DNA of 64,000 nt, from assembly GCA_026391715.1 (NCBI GenBank), contig JAPLDO010000032.1:1-64000 (forward strand), written 5' to 3'. Position numbers and translations under genes: made by a program. Under the pieces are notes generated by a model. That model made no database searches. It was not told the origin of the DNA and saw nothing but the letters and a program-made list of their open reading frames with translations. The stretch comes from Bacteroidota bacterium. Its GTDB lineage: Bacteria > Bacteroidota > Bacteroidia > Bacteroidales > FEN-979. Every line of letters begins with the position of its first letter. Positions within the stretch are counted from its first letter, which is position 1. Below, in pieces: positions 36,201 through 47,100 of the stretch.

Positions 36201-39200
36201 GACAGGATTTGACGTAGCCGGATTTCCGATAACACACGACTCATTTGAGGTAACCACACAGGTTACCACATCGTTGTTGGCAGGAGTTATTGAGAATGTT
36301 GAATTAGTCGCTCCGGGATAATCTGCCGAGTTAACTCTCCACTGATAAGCGGGGGAGGCGCCACCGTTAACTGGTATAGCTATGAAGTTGACAATTGTTC
36401 CTTCACAAACCGGATTGAAATTGGCGGACATAACCACGCTTACCGGTAATAACGGATTCACGGTAATAATAATCGGATTCGATATTGCCGGATTACCGCT
36501 CACACAGGTTTCATTTGAAGTCAGAACACAAGTCACTACATCATTATTAGTCGGAATATATGACCAGGTTGAATTGGTTGCGCCCGGCATATCAACCGAG
36601 TTAAGCTTCCACTGGAAGGCAGGCGAATTTCCTCCGTTTACCGCAGTAGCCGTAAAGCTTACTGTCATTCCCGTGCAAACCGGATTGAAATCAGCCGCAA
36701 TAGTTATACTTGCCGGCAAAAATGGATTTACCGCCATAGTCACCGTGTTTGATGTTGCCGGATTACCGCTTACACATATTTCGCTTGACGCAAGATTGCA
36801 TGTAAGATAATCGCCATTAGCCGGAATATATGAATAGCTGTCGTCGGTTGCGCCAGAAATGTACAATTCATTGATTTTCCATTGATATAGCGGCGTCAAA
36901 CCGCCATTAACACTGGATGAGGTAAAGATGACCGATGTTCCTTCGCAAACCGGGTTGGCGCTGGCGGCAATGGTTATACTTACCGGTAACAATGGATTCA
37001 CGGTTATCCCAACTTTATTGGAGATAGCGGGATTGCCGGTTCTACACGCCGTTTCGAAAACCGTAAGCAAACATGTAACGGTATCATTATTTGCCGGAAT
37101 AAATGAGAATGTAGAATTTGTAGCTCCCGGCACATCAACCGCATTTACTTTCCACTGAAAGCCAGGCGAAGTTCCGCCATTAAAGGCAGTAGCTGTGAAA
37201 TTTACATGCGTTCCAGCGCAAACCTGGCTGAAATCTGCGGCAATAATAACACTAACTGGCAACAATGGATTCACCGTTATACCAACCTTATTGGAAGTTG
37301 CCGGATTACCTGTTACACAAACCGTTTCGCTCGTGGTCAACAAACAGGATACGGTATCATTATTGACTGGAATATATGAATATGTTGAGTTGGTCGCTCC
37401 CGGAATATCAACAGCGTTCAGCTTCCATTGGAATTGAGGCGAAGCGCCGCCGTTTACCGGATATGCTGTTAAAGAAATTGCGCTGCCTTCACAAACCGGG
37501 TTTGCATCAGCGGCAATTGTTACGCTAACCGGTATCACCGGATTCACAACCATAAGCAAAATGTTGGATAGCGCTGGATTTCCGCTGACACAAATTTCAC
37601 TTGAAGTTAAGGTACAAGATAGATAATCGGCATTGAGCGGAATATATGAATAGGTGGCATTGGTGGCGCCCGAAACCTCTAATCCATTCACTTTCCATTG
37701 AAATGAAGGCGCAATGCCCCCGTTTACCGGAAAAGCCGTAAATGAAACCTGATTTCCTTCACAGGAAGGATTGGCGTCGGCGGCAATTGTTATACTCACA
37801 GGGAGTATTGGATTAACAATTATTGTGGCAACGGAAGAGTTTGCAGGTTCACAAATTCCTTGTTGAACCACTGCTCTGTAAGCGGTTGAAATGGTTAGAT
37901 TAGTCGCCGTCAATACAGGATCGGTATGGGCAATATCAAACCAATCATTGCCATTTGTTGTGAACTGCCATTTTAAAATTGTCCCGGTATAGCCGGTCAA
38001 AGTTAGTGTAACGCTGTTGGTTCCGGTACACACTGTTGCATTGCCGGCAAGTGTTCCTCCTTCACTTTGAGGAAGAACATCCCAATTGGTTGAAACATAT
38101 CCTGAATTAACACAGGCATCGCCCGACGAGGTTCGCCATGTGCGTATTTTTATCTGAGCTGGTCCCGGAGTAGTTGCAGTTAGCGGATTCCCGGGGATAT
38201 AAATTTGCCAGGAGCTTCCTGCGTCAATACTCGACTCGTAATGATCAACCGGATCAATTCCACCGGAACCGGCAGAAAAGGTTGCCGATACAGGGGCGTT
38301 CATGCATACGGCGGCAACATCGGGATTGCGGATAATGGTTGGGGCAATCAATTGATGGACGGCGCCATTCAGGTAAAATGTTGACGTTGGCGTATCAACC
38401 AGGGTTGGATAGGCAGGCGAAGGACCTTTGTAAAGACAGGAAGGACCGTTATCCGACCAGGTTAAATCAGTTGAACCGCCGTTGTAGGTGAAATTCAGGG
38501 TGAAAAGCGCCGAGTTTGCTGCCAATGATACGCCTGATGTAGAGGTGGAACTCGTCAGAGGAATTGTAATAGTTCCTGGCGTGGCGCCATTCACAGTGAG
38601 TCCCGGAAAACCGGAATTGTTGGTACAGGATTGATAAGTAAGTACGGAAGAATTATATAGCATTTTGAGAGCAAGGGAACCTATGTTGTCGAAGTTTGTC
38701 ACCGATACAGGTATGCTAATTGTAGTTCCGGGGCATGCTGCCATTACCGGCGCTTTTGTAACCGGAGCATTTCCCAGAGTAAGTGAACCGTTGATATAAT
38801 ATGTTGAGGTTGGAATGTCAATAAGAGGTTCAAAATTTCCATCGCTCCATTCACATGAAGAACCATCGTCGTCGAAGGAAATGGTTGAAGCGCCATTGCC
38901 GACCTTGGAAAAAGTGAGGTTGAAAACCACTGAATTATCCGGCAGAGTAACTCCTTGCCCGGCATACCAGCCCAGCATTATTTCTCCGGGAACATCTCCA
39001 TTCCAACTGATAAACGGTCCCATCGCCGGGCTTCCTACTGAAACGCCTGTCACACTGATGATAGCGGGATTGTAAAGAATTCTCAAACCGGCGCTCGCCA
39101 CATTGATAAAATTTGTCGCACGGATCGGGACAACTGTAGAAGCAACATTGCTATTAACCGTTCCGATTGTGGAAACAGGCGCGTATTGAGCGCTGATTTG

Positions 39201-39251
39201 TAGTGTTGTAAAAACAACAACCATCAAAGTTAAGATTGTAGATTTTTTCAC
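33237..39251 (-). CDS. 2004-aa T9SS protein: two cohesin-like domains, long Ig-like array, sorting domain
   Basis: The signal peptide ends QISAQ. Two cohesin-like domains follow (about residues 22-155 and 160-300; VPGEIMLGWYAGQG and TGSLALKMLYN-type strands). A short Ig/PKD-like region precedes twelve contiguous 90-aa Ig-like repeats (about 480-1560), each with PVSxTIAAxANPVCxGT, FQWKVN, GATNSTxSYIP and CVxGNPATSN. Two PKD-like domains (PVPTISGPATVC) and a thirteenth repeat follow. The T9SS sorting domain is at about 1920-2004 (YPNPTSGNFTLVQ to IKIVKTK). The array would form a long stalk holding the cohesin end away from the cell. The downstream neighbour gene (39333-41004) is a shorter, broken relative. 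Confidence 0.9.
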   Translation of the reverse strand: MKKSTILTLMVVVFTTLQISAQYAPVSTIGTVNSNVASTVVPIRATNFINVASAGLRILYNPAIISVTGVSVGSPAMGPFISWNGDVPGEIMLGWYAGQGVTLPDNSVVFNLTFSKVGNGASTISFDDDGSSCEWSDGNFEPLIDIPTSTYYINGSLTLGNAPVTKAPVMAACPGTTISIPVSVTNFDNIGSLALKMLYNSSVLTYQSCTNNSGFPGLTVNGATPGTITIPLTSSTSTSGVSLAANSALFTLNFTYNGGSTDLTWSDNGPSCLYKGPSPAYPTLVDTPTSTFYLNGAVHQLIAPTIIRNPDVAAVCMNAPVSATFSAGSGGIDPVDHYESSIDAGSSWQIYIPGNPLTATTPGPAQIKIRTWRTSSGDACVNSGYVSTNWDVLPQSEGGTLAGNATVCTGTNSVTLTLTGYTGTILKWQFTTNGNDWFDIAHTDPVLTATNLTISTAYRAVVQQGICEPANSSVATIIVNPILPVSITIAADANPSCEGNQVSFTAFPVNGGIAPSFQWKVNGLEVSGATNATYSYIPLNADYLSCTLTSSEICVSGNPALSNILLMVVNPVIPVSVTIAADANPVCEGSAISLTAYPVNGGASPQFQWKLNAVDIPGATNSTYSYIPVNNDTVSCLLTTSETVCVTGNPATSNKVGITVNPLLPVSVIIAADFSQVCAGTHVNFTATAFNGGTSPGFQWKVNAVDVPGATNSTFSFIPANNDTVTCLLTVFETACRTGNPAISNKVGITVNPLLPVSITIAASANPVCEGTSVIFTSSSVNGGLTPLYQWKINELYISGATDDSYSYIPANGDYLTCNLASSEICVSGNPATSNTVTMAVNPFLPASITIAADFNPVCTGMTVSFTATAVNGGNSPAFQWKLNSVDMPGATNSTWSYIPTNNDVVTCVLTSNETCVSGNPAISNPIIITVNPLLPVSVVMSANFNPVCEGTIVNFIAIPVNGGASPAYQWRVNSADYPGATNSTFSITPANNDVVTCVVTSNESCVIGNPATSNPVVMTVNPLLPVSVTIVADANPVCAGVNVHFTATPVNGGLAPVFQWEVNAVIVPGATNSTWSYIPQNNDAVKCIMTSNVPCSIGNPATSMPVVMTVNPLLPVSVAITPDANPVCAGTTVHFTATPVHGGASPGFHWLVNSVTVPGATNATFSYVPANNDVVTCVLTSNETCVSGNPATSNPILMTVNPLLPVSVAIAANANPVCAGTTVSFTAIPVHGGSSPGFHWTVNTVIVPGATTATFSYIPANNDVVICVLTSNETCVSGNPATSNPILITVNPLLPVSVTIAANANPVCAGTTVYFTATPVHGGNSPGFQWKINTTDVPGATSSTYFYIPTNNDVVTCVLTSNEACVSGNPAVSNSVTMMVNPLLPVSVTIAANANPVCAGTVVHFTATPFHGGISPGFQWTVNAAIVPGATSASYSYIPSNNDAVACTLHSNETCVSGNPATSNILTMTVHPLLPVSITIAANANPVCSGTTVHYTASPVNGGISPIFQWKVNNIDVQGATNFSWSFIPVQNDAVSCMVTSSEACVTGNPAASNIIIMAVMPLPVPIISGTGSVCVGTSNLFYTTEPGMTGYNWTISSGGTITFNAGAAIIVTWHTAGNQWLRVNYTNGNGCSGAMATQFDVTVHALPVPTISGPATVCAGAPGNVYTTEPGMTNYLWSVSPGGTITSGGGSTSATMTITWNSSGSQWVRANYTNNGCSATSPSALDITVNTPVAASVTIVASANPVNSGTAVTFTASPVNGGALPTFQWKVNGSVVTGAVNSTYTYIPVNNDAVICAMTSDLSCVSGSPANSNMVVMVVNGIPDNTTVQNETVGNLQTKCYNALQTITVAGTPTTFVVETGGNATFIAGNKINYLPGSTVHLGGYMLGKIAPTGPFCGGVTGSPAVAVVSGVEAPLFQVEQPFFTLYPNPTSGNFTLVQKGNNSYGNVQIEVFDMRGERMLKAEMVGEKKHEFSMTDVPAGLYFVKIVAENYTETIKIVKTK
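34570..37810 (-). repeat. Twelve-unit 270-bp tandem repeat inside the 2004-aa gene
   Basis: The repeats encoding the Ig-like array are about 270 bp each. Units 7-11 (roughly 34850-36200) are the most alike at the DNA level and outer units are more diverged. This suggests expansion from the middle, and likely unit-number variation by recombination. Confidence 0.8.
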
Positions 39252-39302
39252 GATACTCAGGTTTTGGTTTGTTTTAGCTTGATATTTCTGAAATTATTGT
39301 TG

Positions 39303-39310
39303 CAAATTTA
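39303..39310 (-). promoter_or_regulatory. Perfect -7 box TAAATTTG upstream of the 2004-aa gene
   Basis: On the minus strand TAAATTTG fits the Bacteroidota TAnnTTTG -7 consensus and lies about 50 nt before the start codon. No convincing -33 TTTG was seen at the right spacing. Confidence 0.4.
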
Positions 39311-39332
39311 CGGAATGTGACGTTTTAACAGG

Positions 39333-40646
39333 TTATTCCTGATATATTAATTTTTTTTGGGTGGTATACAATTTACCATCGTGGACGATCATTATGTTAA
39401 GAATTATGATACCATTTCCCTGTAAATCATCAGGAATAATAAATGAATATAGCTCTTCTCCATTAGTTTTTTCATGTTTCCGGAATGTTGTTTCACCTAA
39501 AATATTGATTAACGTCACGGTTATTTCTGACCTTTCAGGAATCCTGAATGATATTTTCGAACCTGCTGTAACAGGATTCGGATAAACCGTTAACTCCATG
39601 ATTTCTGATTCCTCGATGTTAATTCCGATAATTGGCGAAACTGTTAAGATAGCAGCGCCATCGGTGATTACTTCGGGCGTACAGAATCCATCTACGACAC
39701 AACGGTAACGGTTTCCATCCATTGTAAGCGGCGGCAGACTAATGGTAAGTGTTGGAAAAGTAGCGCCATTATAAACGCCGCCATTGATTATATCATTCCA
39801 TGAAACAATGTATTCCTGCCATTGATAAGTGAGTTCCGTTCCGGTAGCAGAAACAGTAAATGAAGCTGTTCCGGTTCCGGCTTGAACAGCCGCTGGCGAT
39901 ATTGGCTGAGCCACGATGAAAGGCGCTGAATTTACTGTCAATGGGAATGGAGGTGAAATAGCGCCATTTCCACATTCGGCGCTACCATATACCGTCGCCT
40001 CGCCGCTCAAGGCATTGGCGGTAAACGAAACAGTTATTGAATTGGTATTGGCTCCTGATGTAATCTCCGCTCCCGGCGGAAGCGACCAATGATAGGAAGT
40101 GGCATTGGGTATTGGCAAAACGCTGAATGTCACATTTGATTCTCCCTGACAAACTATTCCACCGGGCGGACCAGAAATTGAACCGGCTGCTCCCGGTAGT
40201 GGCAGTTCTGTTATTGAACCATTGAAATAGAACTGGCTCAGCGGAACATCATTCAAAACAGTATATCCTGGCGGCGGTCCATTATACTGACATGAAGCGC
40301 CGTTATCGAACCAATTCAGATTAGATAATCCTCCTCCATAGCCAAAGGTTAATGTAAACAAGGATGAACCATCGGCAAGAGTAAATCCAGGATCAGAAAC
40401 AGGCACAGTTCCTGTAACTATGATTGTGCCGGGCGTTGAAGAATTTACCGTCAATCCGGGAAAATTTGAATTATTTGTCCACGACTGGTATGTAAGGTTG
40501 GCAGCATTGTACTGGATATTAAGCGCCAGCTTTCCAATGTTATAGAAAGATCCGACCGTGACAGGAATTTCAACGGCAATTCCCGCGCATGATGCAAGGG
40601 CGGAAATTTTGGTAACAGGCGCGTCATTCGACTGAAAGGTAAGCAA
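39333..40646 (-). CDS. Cohesin-like/Ig-like T9SS protein, C-terminal part of a broken gene
   Basis: 437 residues in the frame after the break. The start shown is only the first start-like codon; the frame is open upstream (NYYFDGLLTFQSNDAPVTK). It contains one cohesin-like domain (about residues 8-150; GKLALNIQYNAANLTYQSW), PKD-like and Ig-like domains (GPPGGIVCQGESNVTFSV, YQWQEYIVSWNDI) and a T9SS sorting domain starting VYPNPVTAGSKISF. Alignment by eye with the 2004-aa protein shows that the end of a first cohesin domain, about 35 residues, is missing at the junction with the piece at 40663-41004. The gene may be inactive, or may express only a truncated N-terminal piece. Confidence 0.75.
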   Translation of the reverse strand: MLTFQSNDAPVTKISALASCAGIAVEIPVTVGSFYNIGKLALNIQYNAANLTYQSWTNNSNFPGLTVNSSTPGTIIVTGTVPVSDPGFTLADGSSLFTLTFGYGGGLSNLNWFDNGASCQYNGPPPGYTVLNDVPLSQFYFNGSITELPLPGAAGSISGPPGGIVCQGESNVTFSVLPIPNATSYHWSLPPGAEITSGANTNSITVSFTANALSGEATVYGSAECGNGAISPPFPLTVNSAPFIVAQPISPAAVQAGTGTASFTVSATGTELTYQWQEYIVSWNDIINGGVYNGATFPTLTISLPPLTMDGNRYRCVVDGFCTPEVITDGAAILTVSPIIGINIEESEIMELTVYPNPVTAGSKISFRIPERSEITVTLINILGETTFRKHEKTNGEELYSFIIPDDLQGNGIIILNIMIVHDGKLYTTQKKLIYQE

Positions 40647-40662
40647 ACCATCAAAATAATAG

Positions 40663-41004
40663 TTAGAACTGAATGTTAAATATTATCGTATTGTCGGGTA
40701 ATGTTTTACCGGGAGAAGTAAACCAGCCTAAAATAATTTCGCCAGGTACGGTGAGATTTGAGTTTAATGTTCCTCCGAGGAGAGTACCGGTAGTTACAAG
40801 TGTAGCGGTGGCTATTGAGGGATTATAAGTCAGTTTTAAACTACATGATCCGATGTTTGTAAAATTAGTTGCGGTAATGGGTATAGTTGCTATGGCGCCA
40901 AAAGTGGCAACACTCCCTGCGGTTGAAACTGGGGCGTTCTGGGCATGACAACTTGCGTAAATCACATAAAATATAGCCCATAACCATACTGATAAATTTT
41001 TCAT
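40663..41004 (-). CDS. N-terminal fragment (signal peptide + partial cohesin) of the broken cohesin gene
   Basis: 113 aa: signal peptide MKNLSVWLWAIFYVIYASCHAQ, then most of a cohesin-like domain (VPGEIILGWFTSPGKTLPDNTIIFNI) that matches residues 1-110 of the 2004-aa protein. It then meets a stop in QF*. The 39333-40646 part follows in another frame. The lesion is a deletion of roughly 100 nt plus a frame change at about 40660-40675, within an otherwise collinear paralogue. Confidence 0.7.
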   Translation of the reverse strand: MKNLSVWLWAIFYVIYASCHAQNAPVSTAGSVATFGAIATIPITATNFTNIGSCSLKLTYNPSIATATLVTTGTLLGGTLNSNLTVPGEIILGWFTSPGKTLPDNTIIFNIQF

Positions 41005-41058
41005 GGATAGCTGGGGTTTATTTTGTTAATTGATTATAAAAGTTAATCATTTCTAATG

Positions 41059-41092
41059 AAAAAAGCGGAAAGGTTTCCCTCCCCGCTTTTTT
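41059..41092 (-). terminator. Terminator after the 2253-aa gene
   Basis: AAAAAAGCGG (41059-41068) pairs with CCGCTTTTTT (41083-41092); the inner bases can extend the stem partly. It lies 17 nt past the stop of the minus-strand gene at 41110 and provides a U run on that strand. Confidence 0.75.
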
Positions 41093-41109
41093 ATCCTTGT
41101 TAAAACAAA

Positions 41110-44100
41110 TTATTGATTACGCACAACTTTAATTGTACGCATCTGTGTTTGTCCGTCGGATTTCAGGGTCAATGTGGCCATGTAAACGCCTGGTTTCAGA
41201 GAATTTGAGTTCATAATCAAAGAATGATTTCCGGCTGTTTGAACTTTATTGTCGAGCAGCGCAATCACTTTGCTTCCGAGCATATCGCGGATTTCGAGGC
41301 TAACCTCTCCGTTAGATGGCAGGTTGTAAGCAAATGTGGTTGTTTCCATAAACGGATTCGGATGGTTTGCCAAAGTGAGGCTTCCTGTTGATATAGGATC
41401 GTTGACGCTTAGAGAGGATGCGCCAAACTTATCAATGTATAACACTGCATCGTTTATCACATTTGAAAGTCCATCTGCAAGTTCATTGAGAGGATCAGCG
41501 GCAAGGCTAAAGCTAATAGTTTCATCTTTAGCAAGGGCGCTAATGATTCTGAGTTTCAGTGTCAGCATTTTTTCACCTGCTTTAACTGATAATGGATTTG
41601 TTGATGTCCAGCCAATCCTTAACTCGTCACCATAAACCGAATAACTCATCGGTGAATTATCAGCGCTTAAAGCGACGCCGGTAATTTCGACCTTATCGGA
41701 TGGGAAGTTCAGGATGAGAGAAATAGCTCCAACTTCCATAGCTGATCCAGCATAAACAGGTAGTTCAACCTCCTGATTGCTGTTAACAATCGAGGTTTCT
41801 TTGTATTTGAGGGAGAGAGATTTGCTTGCTGATTTCACGATAGGACCGGGAACAAAACTGCGGTTAAAGTCGCCAGTAACCAGTGCATAGAGGTTAATTC
41901 CTGTTACTGGACCTGATAAAGGAACAATGGTAACAGTAGGAAATTTGAGATCTGGCGAGGAGACGGGATTGACTGCGATCGTCTCTCCGGTAAGCCAGAA
42001 TGTCCATGATGGGCGGACCGACCAAGGTGGTATCCCGCTGGTCATGAAGTAGCTCTGTATTCTGGCTGCATCATTTGGATCAAGACGGTTATTCACAACA
42101 ACGTCGCCTGCATAGAACTTCACCTTTTCAATTGCAACAGGTCTGACAAACCATGAATTCACCAGCGCGGCATCAGTAACATTGATCCCGCCAACGGCAG
42201 AAGATGAAGAGGCAACTACATCGTACGTTCCCGGGCATACATTGGCAAAAGAATAATCGCCGGCGCCGGATGAGACAACTGAATGAATTGTAACGCCACT
42301 CTGCTTGAGAGCAATTGTAACATCATTCAATGGCGTATTTGCTGTGTTGTAATAGGTAACTTTACCACTGAGGGGGATAGCCTCCGGTTGAGTAACGGTG
42401 AGCGTTCCGGTAACCGGTCCGCATGTATGAGCTGTTACGCTCCACGGATAGTTTGTTCCGGCAAGAATACCTCTAAATACTCCGGTTGCATTTGTCGTAC
42501 CATTAAAAGTGTAGGAGAACGGCGCAGTTCCAACAGTTGGCGTTAAAGTGACTGTTCCGGTTCCACCAAAACATGTTATTTGAGTGGTAACTGCCGCTGA
42601 GGCTACTGGCGTTGGATAAATTGTAGCCGTTGTTGTTGTGGTTGTGGTTGACAAGATATAATTGCCTGCGTCAGCTCCGGTAAGGGTCAAAGCTGTGGCA
42701 GTTACAGTTTTTCCTGTACCTGGATTAGAATTATCAAAATTGGCTGCTCCTACTACGAGGGTAACCACATCCGAGCCAAGCACGCCGGTAAGCGTCTTGC
42801 TGCTAATCGTTGCGGTGGTGTTTCCATCATAACACTTACTATCGGCAACAACTGCGGGTGTAATGGTTTTACGGGTAATATTTGCAGTAGTTGTAGCAAC
42901 GCTGGTCAGACTGTAATTTCCCGCATCTGCGCCTGTTAAAGTTGCGCCTGCTAAGGATACAATTTTACCGACGCCAACATTCTTATCAGCATAGCTGGCA
43001 GCGCCGCCGGTCAACATTACTACATTCGTACCAAGCACACCGTTTAAAGTGCGGGTAAGGATATTTGCCGTAACTCCGTTATCATAAATTTTAGTAGCAT
43101 CAACAGTAAAGTTGCCTGTTATTCCCAACTGTGTGATAATACCACTGAGGTTGTTGGTATATGTAACTGAATAATTACTTCCACCGTTACCGTCGTTGAT
43201 TACCCATCCACTTGCCCTTATAGTTTTGCCAGAACCCACATTCTTGGAAGCATAAACCTGTGTCGGGTTTGTTACAGTAAAGTCACCAGGTTGCAAGGTG
43301 CCTTTCAGAGGTATGCCACTTGAACTCACACCGTCATTGTAAACACGATTATCAGCAACGGCAGTTACATTAATACCTTTTATTGTAATGTTTGCAGTTG
43401 TAGTTGTAACCGGAATGGTAACTGTGTAATTAACTGCATCAGCTCCGGCTAAAACAGGGGCTGTGAAAGTTACAGTTTTGCCTGTTCCAATGTTTCTGGT
43501 GTCATAGTTGGCAGCGCACGAAAGAGTAACAACATCCCCTGAAATCACACCGATTAATGGAGATGTAAGAATAGTTGCCACTGTTGTGCCATTATATTCT
43601 CTTGTTGCAGGAATGGTGAAACTGCCGGTTATTCCCAAAGCTGTGATTGCAGCAGTTGTGGTTATTGGAGTAACGTTCAGAGAATAATTGCCAATATCGG
43701 CGCCAGCCAAACTCATACCGGTTAAGGTCACTGTCTTGCCTGTTCCAACGGTTTTATTATTATAGTTGGCAACGCCACCTGTTAAGGTAACATCATCCGG
43801 TGAAATCACTCCGGTCAAAGTGCGGGTAAGAACATTTGATAAAGTTCCGGCGTCATACACTCTGGTTGCATCAACCGTAACATGACCTGTAAGACCCAGT
43901 GCGCTAATATCTGCTGTAGTTGTTGCAACGCTGGTAAGATCGTAGTTGCCCGCATCAGCGCCTGATAAAGTAGCGCCAGTTAAGGTTACTATCTTTAGGA
44001 GTCCTACATCCTTCGTGTCAAAGTGCGCAATGCCGCCGGTAAGCGTAACAACGTCGCCCAGAATCACATCATTTAAAGTACGTGTGTTAACAGTTGCCAG

Positions 44101-47100
44101 AGTTCCACCGTCATAAGTCTTATTAGCGGCAGTAAAATTACCTGTAATCGGCTTCTTTGTAACAGTTACTGTTACCAACGTGCGTGTGACGCTTTTGCAT
44201 AAAGTAACGTCATTCACTGATTCTGCCCAGGCAGAATTTGAACCAACAATAGTGCGCGCTGGCGCCACTGTTGTAGTACTACCGAATTCTGTGGTGTACC
44301 AAACTATATGCGAACCTGCCGGCGGGGTAGCCGATGCAATATGTTCCAGCCTGGTATAAGTTGCTGTGACATCAGAACCGGTAGGCGATACAGGTAGCGG
44401 ATAAGTTGCAATGGTAACCGAGCCTGCATAGTCGGAAGAAATTGATGTACAATGAGCGTCATTCAGTCCGGTTATTGAATAGGTTGTTGCGCCAATTACA
44501 GTAACGGAATGACTTTCAGGGTTGCTGAATGTTATAACAGGAGCGCCGCTATTGATGGTGTATGTCCAGGGAGCTGTACCGGTAAAATTTAATGTAAGAT
44601 TGGTTGTGGCGCCTTCGCATACGGCTGCTGGTCCACTTAAAACAGCGGTCGGTCTCGGATTACCTGTAACAGATCTATCAATATAATAGGTAGCTGCCGG
44701 GATACGGCAAAATGCAAGCCCTGTTTCATAAGAGATATATTCGCAGGCGTCAGGAGTAATTACATCCCAGGTAAGAGGAGCAGCGCCGCCTTTGTAAGTA
44801 AAGGTCAGATTAAACAGATCGGCGCCATTGGGTAAAGCATACCCTTGGGCAGGATTATATCCTCCTAATTTCAGCACTCCGGGTGAAAGCGGATTGTAAA
44901 TTACTGAAAAAATACCCGGGAAAGCCGTTGTAAAACTTTGGTAGGTAAGAACTGATTCATTAAATTGTAGGGTTAATGAAAGAACTCCGACATCGTCAAA
45001 ATTATCAACTTTTATGGGGATAATAAAATCAGATCCTACGCAGGGAGGACCAGCCGGGGCGGCAACGGTTGTAATAGTACCGATATAAATAGTTACACTG
45101 CCGGCGCTTGTATTTGAACAGCCGTTTGCATCGGTAACATTTGTTATAGACCAGGTTTTTTTAGCAGTCTGAACCGGAGAAAACTCATAATGATTTGGAA
45201 TAATGCCGGTGACAGTTACGGGTGTAGTTCCATCGGTATAGGTGATGTTCCAGGGTGATTTTCCTGTTAAAGCTACTTTTAAGTTAGCGCTTCCGCCGGT
45301 ACAAATATGCGTTTGTCCTTCAACTGTCAATGTAGCAGTAGGTAACGGATGGACAATGAGCTTAATCGTATCCTGCGCAAAAGGATATTTTTGAACGCCA
45401 AGTATAGCTACAGGCTCTATTGTCAGGTAATCATAAGTTCCAACAGGGGCTGTGATTTCGAACTCCCACACATCGGTTCCGCCGTTTCCCTGTAATGGAT
45501 CCGGACCGCTTCCCATTATTTCGGACAGCATGATCAAATTCGTAGCGGCAGGAACAAAGAATGAATTGGTTGGAGGCGCGTTATATCCCCATTTGAACTC
45601 AGTACCTGCAGGAATCAATGGAATTGAGGTGAAGCGTACATCAGCCTTGATTTCAGTATTCATATTGGCGATGGTCGGATAGACAATTGAAACCTTAAAT
45701 TTCAAAGGCTCAAAGGTTGAACAAACAGGGGTTACTTTGTCAATAATGCTCATTGAAGCATTTGCAAAAGCAAGGTTAAAGGTTTTTGTTGCAAGGAGAT
45801 TATTACATTCCGATTTTGAATTTATATAGGAAACAATATCGAGCGTTAGTGCGGAAGTCCATGCAGCGTCAAATCCGGCAACTGTAAAATCCCAGACGCC
45901 AGTTAAACCGTCATGGTCAGCAAGCGATGAAGTAACTCCGAGTACCTCACTCAAATAAACTTCAGTTTTACCCGATAAACCGTATTCCGAACCCAGAACT
46001 TCGGTTCCATTTATTTTCACACTGATAATTTTCGCTCCAACAGGGAAAGCCGAAGTTGAGATGAACTTTGCATCAGTCAGAACCGCTGGGTCGTAATCGC
46101 TGAGTCCGGATGGATAACCTGCCGTTACTGAAATGATCAACGGCGTTTTGGTAATTGTGCTCATGCTTGGTATGGGGTTTAGCGAAACAATCGGTAAACC
46201 ATTATAAGTGGTCGTGGTGAAATACCATGGACTATAAACAACACCAGTTCCAACAATTGTTGAACCCGTTCCGCACGGATTGCTTAAAATTGTCGGACCT
46301 GTGGTGGAACCATACCAGTTGCTTGCAGCGTCGAGCGCAACGGTTGAATTGATTGCCGTGGTTGCGATAAACTGAAAATCATTATCATATACAGCCACGT
46401 TAGTGCCGGTATTCAATACGCCGACGCCGAAATCATTAATATTTCCGAACTGACATCCGGTAACGCTTACGTCATTTCCTGTATTGGAAATACCGGTTAA
46501 TACATCGTTGAAGGTATTTCCGCTGATCACTGTATTACCGGCATGGTTCAGGATACCAATATCAGAACTGGTTGGCGATGTTCCTTCAATCTCATTGTCA
46601 GTGATCGAAAGCACGCCGGTCAGATTTCCGGCAACCTTTATGCCGGTGGCGTTCAGGCTTAAGAAACAGTTTGAAATGGTTCCCCCGCCTGCATTTGCTT
46701 CAACAATAATGCCATCCTGAATTGAGTTTACCAGCAATAAATTATCAAGCGTAAAGTTGCCAAACGGCGCAAAGACTTTAATTGCATAATTAATTGAAGG
46801 CGTTTTAATTGCGCCAAAAGATATTACGCCATCAAAATTCTTAATAGTTACATTGCTGGCTTTAATATCAATGTACCCCATGATATTGACGAATCCAGAT
46901 CCTGAAAGCGCCGGATCCGGCATCAGGGTGATTCCTTTATTGATCGTGAGGTTTTCATTATAATCCTTTTGAATTGAACAATAAATAGTGTGCGAATTCA
47001 GTGTCAGAGGATCATCAATCGCTCTTTGAATAGTAAGATAGCATAACCCGGTATTTGTATTTTTAACAGCCGCCATATCGCTTACTATTGGCGCCCCATA

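Noticed and set aside
35875-37437. Several plus-strand open frames of 76-148 codons opposite the Ig repeat array
   Set aside because: They recur with the 270-bp repeat and only reflect the antisense of a repeated coding unit.
34570-37810. CRISPR-like spacing
   Set aside because: The regular units are 270-bp coding repeats with no short repeat/spacer pattern and no cas genes nearby.
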